Source of the DNA: Tenggerimyces flavus
Lineage (GTDB): Bacteria > Actinomycetota > Actinomycetes > Propionibacteriales > Actinopolymorphaceae
Direction: 5' to 3'
NCBI RefSeq assembly: GCF_016907715.1
Contig: NZ_JAFBCM010000001.1
Coordinates: forward strand, 744,001-808,000
DNA: 64,000 bases
Every line of letters begins with the position of its first letter. Positions within the stretch are counted from its first letter, which is position 1. The notes beneath the pieces were generated by a model. It was not told the DNA's origin. It saw only the letters and a program-made list of their open reading frames with translations, and made no database searches. Shown here piece after piece: positions 16,008 to 22,441 of the stretch. Made by a program: the position numbers and the translations under genes.

Positions 16008-16924
16008 GCGTCCGCAGTGACCCGCGGTTCGCCGTCGAGACCGAGGCGTTCCTCGAGCTGCTCGGCCCGCGGGACGAGCCCGTCAGCCTCGACGACCTCG
16101 TCGCCAGCCGTACCGCGCCGCGCAACCCCGCGTTGTTCGGGACGGCGCCACCGATAGCCATCCGCGAGGACCTCGTCCTCGACCTCCCGGGCCGCGACGT
16201 CCGCGCCCGCCTCTATCGCGACGACGCGGAGACACCGGCGCCGCTGCTGCTGTGGCTGCACGGCGGCGGCTTCGTCGCCGGAGCGCTCGACGACGTCGAC
16301 GTCGTCTGCACCGGTTTGGCCAAGCAGGCAAGGGTGAACGTCGTCTCGCTCGACTACCGGCTCGCACCCGAGCACCCGTTCCCCGCCGGCCTCGACGACA
16401 CGTACGACGCGATCGCCTGGCTGCACACGCACAAGGCAAGACTCGGTGGCGACGGCGAGGTGCTGGCGGGAGGCCAGAGCGCCGGCGCCAACCTCGTCGC
16501 CGCGGCCTGCCTGCGCGCCCGCGACGAGGGCGGCCCGCGCGTGGCGAGGCAGCTGCTCTGCTATCCCTCCGTCGGGATGCACCGTGACACCGCGTCGCAA
16601 CGGCTCTTCGACGGCGTCGTCCTGAACAGCAAGCACTCGCACTGGTTCGACGAGCTCTACCTCGCCGGCCAGGAGGTCACGCCGTACGTCGCCCCGCTCC
16701 AGGCGCCAAGCCACGCGGATCTCCCGAGAGCGCTCGTAATAGGCGCCGGCCGCGACCCGCTCCGCGACGACGCCCGCGACTACGCCAAGGCGCTGGAGAA
16801 CGCGGGCGTCGAGACGGAGTACGTCGAGTACGCCGACACCCCGCACGCGTTCTTGCAGTTCGCCGGCATGCTGCCCACCGCGGTGCGCGCGGCGATCGGC
16901 GACCTCAGCGTGTATCTGCCCTAG
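16004..16924 (+). CDS. Alpha/beta hydrolase, HSL-type esterase
   Basis: A 306-residue protein starting with a GTG that overlaps the previous stop. The oxyanion motif HGGGF is at 86-90, SLDYRLAPEHPFPAGLDD follows, and the nucleophile is Ser159 in GGQSAGAN. The likely Asp is in GRDPLRDDARDYAKAL near 250 and the His in DTPHAFLQF near 285. This is the hormone-sensitive-lipase group (bacterial family IV), which hydrolyses short acyl esters. No signal peptide is seen, so it is cytoplasmic. Its last 21 bases are part of a 28-bp direct repeat that is present again downstream. Confidence 0.92.
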   Translation: MSVRSDPRFAVETEAFLELLGPRDEPVSLDDLVASRTAPRNPALFGTAPPIAIREDLVLDLPGRDVRARLYRDDAETPAPLLLWLHGGGFVAGALDDVDVVCTGLAKQARVNVVSLDYRLAPEHPFPAGLDDTYDAIAWLHTHKARLGGDGEVLAGGQSAGANLVAAACLRARDEGGPRVARQLLCYPSVGMHRDTASQRLFDGVVLNSKHSHWFDELYLAGQEVTPYVAPLQAPSHADLPRALVIGAGRDPLRDDARDYAKALENAGVETEYVEYADTPHAFLQFAGMLPTAVRAAIGDLSVYLP

Positions 16925-16990
16925 CGCTGACAAACAGCGCGTGCTCACGCGTTCGCTGACCACTCAGCGTGTATCTGCCCTAGCGCTGAC
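16904..16990. repeat. 59-bp-period direct repeat at the esterase/LysR junction
   Basis: A perfect 28-bp repeat (16904-16931 and 16963-16990) surrounds 31 bp of unique DNA. The first copy holds the esterase stop codon, the second encodes the last residues and stop of the LysR gene on the other strand. A 6-bp hairpin, GCGCTG (16924-16929) with CAGCGC (16935-16940), lies between them. Confidence 0.9.
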
Positions 16991-17884
16991 GACATCCGCG
17001 ACCGACTGCAGCGCCTTCACCGTGGCGGAGATCGCCGGCCGCGTGCCCACCTGCTTGCGCCAGACGACGTACACCGAACGCAGCAGCCTGGGTTCCGTAC
17101 GCAGCAACACCACGCCCGGCGGCACCGGCCCGCGCCCTAGCCGCGGGTAGATCGCGAGGCCGAACCCGCCCGCGATGAGCTTCAACTGAGTCTCGTACTC
17201 CGCCGCCATGTGCACGATCCGCAGCTCGGCGTCGTACGAACGCACGGTGTGCACGAGCAGGTCGTGACACACCGCGCCGGGCGGCGACGTCACCCACGGC
17301 TCGCCGATGAGCTCCGCCACGTCGACGACCTCGCGATCGGCGAATCGATGCCCTGCCGGAACGACCACGTCGGCCACGTCGTCGAGCAACGTCGCGCGCT
17401 CCAGGCCGTCGGGCAGGCCGAGCGGCAGGCTGTGCCAGTCCTGCACGATCGCCAGGTCGAGCCCGCCTCGCACCACGTCCCGCAGCGCGGCCGGCGGCTC
17501 GACCTCTTGCATCGAGACGGTGAGCCGGGGATAGCGCTCGCCGAGGACGCCGAGGGTTTCGGGCAGCAGTCCGCGTGCCGCGGTCGCGAACGCGCCGATC
17601 GAGAGCTGGCCGACGACCTGGCCGCGATGCGCCTCGAAGTCGGACTCGGCCCGCTCGACGAGCCTGAGGATGCCGTCGGCGTGCTCGACGAGCAGCCGGG
17701 CGGCGTCGGTGAGCCGTACGCCGCGGCCGTTCCGCTCGATCAGCTGGGAGTCGGTCTCGCGTTCGAGCTTGGCGAGCTGCTGGGACACCGCGGAGGTGGT
17801 GACGTGCAACGCGGCGGCGGCCGCGCTCACCGAGCCGTGGGTCGCGACGGCGTGCAGCGCGCGGAGGCGGTCGACCTGGAGCAT
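16964..17884 (-). CDS. LysR-family transcriptional regulator
   Basis: A 306-residue protein of normal LTTR length. The winged helix is at 1-60 (DRLRALHAVATHGSVSAAAAAL, TTSAVSQQLAKLERE, RNGRGVRLTDA) and the effector domain starts at about 90 (GQLSIGAFATAARGLLPETL). It runs through VRGGLDLAIVQDW, EPWVTSPPGAVCHDLLVH, LIAGGFGLAIYPRLG and a closing VYVVWRKQ. It is divergent from the EamA exporter gene, the usual layout for a LysR regulator and its target. Its final residues (SARADTR) are encoded by the second copy of the direct repeat. Confidence 0.92.
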   Translation of the reverse strand: MLQVDRLRALHAVATHGSVSAAAAALHVTTSAVSQQLAKLERETDSQLIERNGRGVRLTDAARLLVEHADGILRLVERAESDFEAHRGQVVGQLSIGAFATAARGLLPETLGVLGERYPRLTVSMQEVEPPAALRDVVRGGLDLAIVQDWHSLPLGLPDGLERATLLDDVADVVVPAGHRFADREVVDVAELIGEPWVTSPPGAVCHDLLVHTVRSYDAELRIVHMAAEYETQLKLIAGGFGLAIYPRLGRGPVPPGVVLLRTEPRLLRSVYVVWRKQVGTRPAISATVKALQSVADVVSARADTR

Positions 17885-17885
17885 G

Positions 17886-17896
17886 TAGCAATGCTA
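17886..17896. promoter_or_regulatory. Dyad TAGC-AAT-GCTA with the LysR -10 box
   Basis: An 11-bp palindrome directly before the LysR start. Read on the minus strand, TAGCAT (17891-17896) is a -10 box 6 nt from the ATG, so the dyad could also serve autoregulation. Confidence 0.4.
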
Positions 17897-17957
17897 ACCA
17901 ATGGGGTCCACCAATACTCGCTTGTCCTTAAACGATGGCGGGCGAAGACTGGGACAT

Positions 17958-18869
17958 ATGCGCCCCCGCCACGTCCTGCTCGCGCTGATCGTCGCCGCGA
18001 TCTGGGGCTTCAACTTCGTCGTGATCGACGTCGGTGTGAACGAGTTCCCGCCCCTGCTGTTCGCCGCGCTGCGGTTCGCGGTGGTCGCGATCCCGGCGGT
18101 GTTCTTCGTCGGCATGCCGAAGGTGCAGTGGCGGTGGATCCTGCTGATCAGCGTCGGCGTCTGCGCGGGCCAGTTCGGCCTGCTGTTCACGGCGATCCAC
18201 GCGGGCATGCCGGCCGGCCTCGCGTCGCTGGTGCTGCAGGCACAGGCGATCTTCACCCTCGTCCTCGGGTCGATCTTCCTTGGCGAACGGATCCAGCTGC
18301 GCCAGGTCCTCGGGCTCGCGATCGCGTTCGGCGGCATCGCGCTCGTCGGGTTCGACCTCGGCCAGGGCAGCCCGCTGGTCGCGTTCGCGCTGTGCATCGG
18401 CGCCGCGGCGGCGTGGGCCGTCGGGAACGTCGGCATCCGCAAGGCGCGGGCGACGAACATCCTGAACATGTGGGTGTGGGTCAGCCTGCTCGCGCCCGTA
18501 CCGCTCCTCGCGTTGTCGCTGGTCTTCGAAGGGCCGCGGGCCGACCTCGAGGCGCTGCGCAACCTGTCATTGCCGGGGATCGCGTCGCTCGCGTACATCG
18601 CGTACATCTCCACGCTGGTGGGGTACGGCATCTGGGGCGTGCTGATGCGCCGCTACAACGCCGGCGTGGTGGCGGCGTACGCACTGCTGGTGCCGATCTT
18701 CGGCCTGTCGTCCGCGGCGGTGTTCCTGGACGAACGGATCACGCCGACGCGCATCGTCGCTGGCGTGCTGATCGTCGGCGGGGTGGCGCTGACGAGCCTG
18801 CGGCTGCGGAGGAAGAAGGCCGAGCCGGTCACCGAGCCGCAACGCGACTCCTACGCGACGCCAGGCTGA
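17958..18869 (+). CDS. EamA-family (DMT) transporter
   Basis: A 303-residue protein with ten predicted membrane helices in two repeated halves. The first half has HVLLALIVAAIWGFNFVVID, PLLFAALRFAVVAIPAVFF and SLVLQAQAIFTLVLGSIFLGERI. The second half has IGAAAAWAVGNVGIRKA, YIAYISTLVGYGIWGVLM and AYALLVPIFGLSSAAVFLDERI. The paired FLGERI and FLDERI motifs are typical of the drug/metabolite transporter superfamily, often exporters of amino acids or metabolites. The gene is divergent from the LysR regulator, and its 3' end overlaps the convergent MFS gene by 41 bp. Confidence 0.92.
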   Translation: MRPRHVLLALIVAAIWGFNFVVIDVGVNEFPPLLFAALRFAVVAIPAVFFVGMPKVQWRWILLISVGVCAGQFGLLFTAIHAGMPAGLASLVLQAQAIFTLVLGSIFLGERIQLRQVLGLAIAFGGIALVGFDLGQGSPLVAFALCIGAAAAWAVGNVGIRKARATNILNMWVWVSLLAPVPLLALSLVFEGPRADLEALRNLSLPGIASLAYIAYISTLVGYGIWGVLMRRYNAGVVAAYALLVPIFGLSSAAVFLDERITPTRIVAGVLIVGGVALTSLRLRRKKAEPVTEPQRDSYATPG

Positions 18870-20022
18870 GCCGCGCGACCACGACGCACGCGACGGCCCC
18901 CAGCGCGAAGGACGCGCGTGGGTCGGCGTAGGTGCTGATGACCGACGTGATCGGCCCGCCCGCGGCCATCCCGCCGATCAGGACGCCGCTGAACGTGGCC
19001 ATCACCCGGCCGGTCATCGACGGTTCGGCGGACTGCAGGACGGCGATCACCGCGGTGATGAGGATCGACCACGCAAAGCCCACCCCGGCCAGGCCGACCA
19101 GCGCGACCGGGAACGTGGGCGCCGCCGCGACGACGGCCAACGCCGCGGCCATACCGAGGCTGGCCCGGAGGATCGCCTTCGGACCCGGTCCACCCAGGGC
19201 GGCCGCCGTGATCGCGCCGAACAGGCTCGCCGTGGCCGAGGTCGTGAACGCGATCCCGACCAGCCCCGGTCCGCCACGCAGCGGTCCCTCCACGAAGATC
19301 GGTACCGACACCTGGAGGGTGAAGCCGAGCGTGGCGACGACGGCGATCGCGAGCATCGCCGTACGCAACGCCGGCGCCTGCCAGACGTACCGCAGCCCTT
19401 CTCGGATCTGGCCTGGGGCCCGGGCCACCCGAGGCGACGGGCCGACCCGGATCGTCCACAGAACAACGACATCCACGCCGAACGACACCGCGTTGACGGC
19501 GAACGCGACCGTCGGCCCGACCGCTGCCACTAGCGCCGCGCCGAGCGCGGAGCCGACGCTCATGCCGAGCAACATCAGGGTGCCGGTGAGTGCGGACGCG
19601 ATCGACACGAGCTCGGGCGGGAGGAGCATCGGCACCAGGGCCCGCCGGGCCGGGGTGTCGAGCGCGTTGATCACGCCCCAGACCGCGGCGAGCACGAACA
19701 CCCACGGCAGGGTCAGCCCACCCGCGTACGCCAGGACGGCGTACGCGGTCGCGACCAGCCCGAGCCCGGCTTCGGCGAGCATCAGCAGCCGCCTGCGGTC
19801 GTACCGGTCGACGAGCGCGCCGAACCACGGCCCGAGCACCAGGCTGGGCGCGTACTGCAGGGCCACCACCCACCCGAGCGCGCTGGGATCCAGCTGGACG
19901 ACGACCCAGGACAGCCCGACCACCTGTGCCCACGAGCAGGTGACCGAGGGCAGTTGCCCTGCCAGGTAACGCCGAAAGGCCGGGACGCGCAGTGCGGCGA
20001 CCGCCGGGTGGGCGCCGGCCAT
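18829..20022 (-). CDS. MFS transporter, last gene of the glutathione operon
   Basis: A 397-residue protein with about 12 membrane helices. The MFS loop motif is GALVDRYDRRRLLMLAE between helices 2 and 3. It starts with VPAFRRYLAGQLPSVTCSWAQVVG, similar to EntS/TetA-like exporters of 400 residues. Its ATG overlaps the stop of the MAPEG gene (TGATG), so it is co-translated with gshA-gshB-MAPEG. Export of a thiol conjugate or an intermediate is a reasonable idea from context, but the substrate is not shown by the sequence. The end overlaps the convergent EamA gene by 41 bp. Confidence 0.88.
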   Translation of the reverse strand: MAGAHPAVAALRVPAFRRYLAGQLPSVTCSWAQVVGLSWVVVQLDPSALGWVVALQYAPSLVLGPWFGALVDRYDRRRLLMLAEAGLGLVATAYAVLAYAGGLTLPWVFVLAAVWGVINALDTPARRALVPMLLPPELVSIASALTGTLMLLGMSVGSALGAALVAAVGPTVAFAVNAVSFGVDVVVLWTIRVGPSPRVARAPGQIREGLRYVWQAPALRTAMLAIAVVATLGFTLQVSVPIFVEGPLRGGPGLVGIAFTTSATASLFGAITAAALGGPGPKAILRASLGMAAALAVVAAAPTFPVALVGLAGVGFAWSILITAVIAVLQSAEPSMTGRVMATFSGVLIGGMAAGGPITSVISTYADPRASFALGAVACVVVARLSLASRRSRVAAR

Positions 20023-20417
20023 CAGAGGCTGAAGGCCAGGGCGACGGCGAGCGCGACGCCGAACAGGTACGTGCCCATCGCGCCCACCATGCGCAGCTTG
20101 CCCTCGGCGGCCAGGGTGCGCGCGGTGATCATGCCGTACGCGTGCAGCAGCCGGGCGAGGGTGGCACCGGCGATGAGCGGGATGGCCACGACGATCGGGC
20201 TGCGGGCGCCGACCAGCAGGAACAGCACCATCAGGATCGGGATGTACTCGACGGCGTTGCCGTGCGCTCGTTGGGCGATCAGCAGCGGGCTGGCCGGGTC
20301 GGTCGGCATCTGGGAGCCGCCCGTCTTCGCGGTGACGCCGCGCATCCGCGAGACGTTGAAGCCGAGGACGAACACCAGGGCGGCGAGGATCGCGGTGCAG
20401 ATGAGGGCGATGGTCAT
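20022..20417 (-). CDS. MAPEG-family membrane protein
   Basis: A 131-residue protein with four membrane helices (ALICTAILAALVFVLGF, EYIPILMVLFLLVG, PIVVAIPLIAGATL, YLFGVALAVALAF). The family motif RAHGNAVEYIP after the first loop carries the Asn and Glu that are conserved in membrane-associated proteins of eicosanoid and glutathione metabolism. Bacterial members include glutathione transferases and peroxidases. It overlaps gshB by ATGA and the MFS gene by TGATG. Placed directly behind two glutathione biosynthesis genes, it is a good candidate for a glutathione-using detoxification enzyme; the activity itself is inferred. Confidence 0.85.
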   Translation of the reverse strand: MTIALICTAILAALVFVLGFNVSRMRGVTAKTGGSQMPTDPASPLLIAQRAHGNAVEYIPILMVLFLLVGARSPIVVAIPLIAGATLARLLHAYGMITARTLAAEGKLRMVGAMGTYLFGVALAVALAFSL

Positions 20418-21385
20418 GCTGTTCTCCTGTGGGTGTGGGGTGCGAGGACGTCGTCGAGCAGGTCGGCGCAGAGCGTCCAGCCGAGGAGCGCGTCGGCCTT
20501 GCGGAGCGCGCCCACGCTGGTGACGTTGACCTCGATGAGGTAGGGACCGATCACGTCGAGGCCGGCCAGGTGGATGCCGTACCGGCGCAACGTCGGCGCG
20601 AGGCGTTGGCAGATTTCCCTGTCCCGCTTGGTGATCGGCGCTTCAGCGGTCGGGTTGCCGATCCGGAAGTCGCCGGCGACCGGGAAGCGGTGCAGTGCGC
20701 CGACCGGTTCGCCGCCGAACATGAAGATCCGTTTATTGCCGGCGTCGACCTCGCGGAGGTAGCGCTGGACGACGACCGCGTGGTCGCCGTTGCCCGTGGC
20801 GATCTCTATGAGGGACGTGAGGTTGGGGTCGTGGCGGTCGAGCCTCAGCACGCCGCGACCGGAGAATCCGTCGACGGGCTTGACGACTGCCCCGTCGTGC
20901 TCGGCGACGAACGACCGGATGGTGCGCGCGTCGGCGGTGACGATCGTTGGCGGGATGAGGTCGGGGAATCGCAACGGGAGCAGGTGTTCGCTGCAGACCC
21001 GGATGCCGGTGGGGTCGTTGACGATCGCGGTGCGCGACGGGTCGAGGAGGTCCAAGATCAGCATCGCGGTCGTGTAGACGTCGTCGACGGGTGGTTCGGT
21101 GCGTACGAAGACCGCCACCATGTCGTCGAGCCAGACCTGCTGCGGCACGGTCGCGGTGAACCAGGGGTCGGGCACGGTCCAGCGGTGCCCCTCGCTCGGT
21201 CGCGACGGCGCCAGTCGGACGCGGCGCGCGGTGGCGCGGGCTCGGCCGTTCACGGCCTCGAGCTGTCCGGCCTCGGTGACCCAGACGTCCGCGCCCCGTT
21301 CCTGCGCGGCGTGCATGAGCCCGACGGAGGTGTCGATGGAGGCGTCCAGGGACTCCAGCGGGTCGACGACGAACGCGATATTCAT
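20414..21385 (-). CDS. gshB: Glutathione synthetase (ATP-grasp), GshB-type
   Basis: A 323-residue protein of the usual length for proteobacterial GshB. The N-terminal domain starts IAFVVDPLESLDASIDTS (MDPIANIN-like in E. coli), with AVFVRTEPPVDDVY at about 91-104, equal to the family RKDPPFD segment. The ATP-grasp domain has VVKPVDGFSGRGVLRL at about 167-182, VVQRYLREVDAGNKRIFMFGGEP and the closing GLDVIG...LIEVNVTSVGALR. It joins gamma-glutamylcysteine and glycine with ATP in the cytoplasm. It starts at an ATG that overlaps the gshA stop, and ends in the MAPEG start. Confidence 0.9.
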   Translation of the reverse strand: MNIAFVVDPLESLDASIDTSVGLMHAAQERGADVWVTEAGQLEAVNGRARATARRVRLAPSRPSEGHRWTVPDPWFTATVPQQVWLDDMVAVFVRTEPPVDDVYTTAMLILDLLDPSRTAIVNDPTGIRVCSEHLLPLRFPDLIPPTIVTADARTIRSFVAEHDGAVVKPVDGFSGRGVLRLDRHDPNLTSLIEIATGNGDHAVVVQRYLREVDAGNKRIFMFGGEPVGALHRFPVAGDFRIGNPTAEAPITKRDREICQRLAPTLRRYGIHLAGLDVIGPYLIEVNVTSVGALRKADALLGWTLCADLLDDVLAPHTHRRTA

Positions 21386-22350
21386 GCGGCACCTACCAGG
21401 CTCGGGCGGACGATCTCAAGGAGGTCGGCGGTCTGCGGCGACCGCCCGGCGGCGGACTCGTTCCACGCCTGTTGCAGGTCGCCGACTCGCGGCATCAGCA
21501 GGTCCAGCGCGGCCCGCCTCGCCTGCGCGTCGTACAGCAGCGTCTCGACCGTGGTGATCGCTTCGCCGATGCGCTCGAGCGGTTGGGCGTCGAGGTAGCG
21601 GAGCTCGAGGTAGCCACCGCGTGGCCGGACGGGCGGGAACAGCGTCGTGAGGTGGTAGCACGCGTCCTCGGTCTCCGGGATCGGCAGCTGGGGTGCGGCC
21701 TTCGCGAAGTCCAGGTACGCCCCGATCGGGTCGGTCGGGTCGAGGTACCGCCCGTCGTAGCCGGTGCGGCGGAGGTCGGCGCGCTGCCAGATCCTCGTGC
21801 GTTCGCCTTGGGAGTTGTCGAACGCGGCGGCGAGCGCCGGGCCGGCGAGGTTGGCGACGAGCCACTGCTCGTGACCGGCCTCGCCCGGGAACAGGTCGAC
21901 GGCAATCTGCAGCGACGCGGTGAGCCGCATCATCCGCCGGCCCTCCGGCCCGACCTCGTCGAACGCCTCCTGCATCGCGAGGTAGCGCGGCTTCGGCGTA
22001 CGCAGCGGGACGTCCGCGCAGGAGTGGTACGGGTTGACGCCCTTCGTCTCCAGCCGTACGCCGCGCTCGTGGGCGATGGCGGTCGCTCGTCCGATCAGGG
22101 TGTGCACGTCGTGGATGAGGCGTGCGCGGCTGTACCTCGGAGGCGGGCTGAGCTCGAGCTGCCCGCCGGGCTCGAACGTCGGGCGCGCGGCCTCGACGAA
22201 GGCGGCGTCGAAGCCCGCTGCCAGTACGGCCGGGTCGACGGGACACGACTCGGCCGTGTCGGTCACGGTGATCAGCTCGATCTCGACGCCCACCCCTCCG
22301 GGGCGTCGGGCCGGTGCGAAGAGCCGTTCGACGGCGTCTGCGATGTCCAT
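21382..22350 (-). CDS. gshA: Glutamate-cysteine ligase, GCS2 family
   Basis: A 322-residue protein starting at ATG 22348-22350. The active-site strand is GVEIELITV (Glu23 and Glu25). EPGGQLELSPPPRYS follows near residue 60, with KGVNPYHSCADVPL, LTASLQIAVDLFPGE and YLELRYLDAQP further on. These are GCS2/EgtA-type signatures of plant- and actinobacterial-type gamma-glutamylcysteine ligases. Elsewhere in actinobacteria this family (EgtA) feeds ergothioneine; here the overlapping gshB makes glutathione the more likely product. No egtB, egtC or egtD lies nearby. An upstream in-frame ATG overlapping the divergent gene is less likely as start. Confidence 0.88.
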   Translation of the reverse strand: MDIADAVERLFAPARRPGGVGVEIELITVTDTAESCPVDPAVLAAGFDAAFVEAARPTFEPGGQLELSPPPRYSRARLIHDVHTLIGRATAIAHERGVRLETKGVNPYHSCADVPLRTPKPRYLAMQEAFDEVGPEGRRMMRLTASLQIAVDLFPGEAGHEQWLVANLAGPALAAAFDNSQGERTRIWQRADLRRTGYDGRYLDPTDPIGAYLDFAKAAPQLPIPETEDACYHLTTLFPPVRPRGGYLELRYLDAQPLERIGEAITTVETLLYDAQARRAALDLLMPRVGDLQQAWNESAAGRSPQTADLLEIVRPSLVGAA

Positions 22351-22429
22351 GCCCGCACGTTCCCGCGAACGGCGGCGCGCCACATCAGTGCTGGTACGCA
22401 ATCGGGCACTGAGGACAACGCTGAACCCT

Positions 22430-22435
22430 GATACT
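22430..22435 (+). promoter_or_regulatory. Extended -10 box TGATACT for the LAL regulator
   Basis: GATACT (with T at 22429 giving an extended -10) ends 6 nt before the ATG at 22442. It lies in the 91-bp gap divergent from the gsh operon. Confidence 0.45.
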
Positions 22436-22441
22436 TCACGC

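Noticed and set aside
21382-22350. Ergothioneine-type EgtA instead of gshA.
   Set aside because: The family fits both, but the overlapping gshB and MAPEG genes favour glutathione. egtB, egtC and egtD are not in the window, so EgtA remains a secondary possibility.
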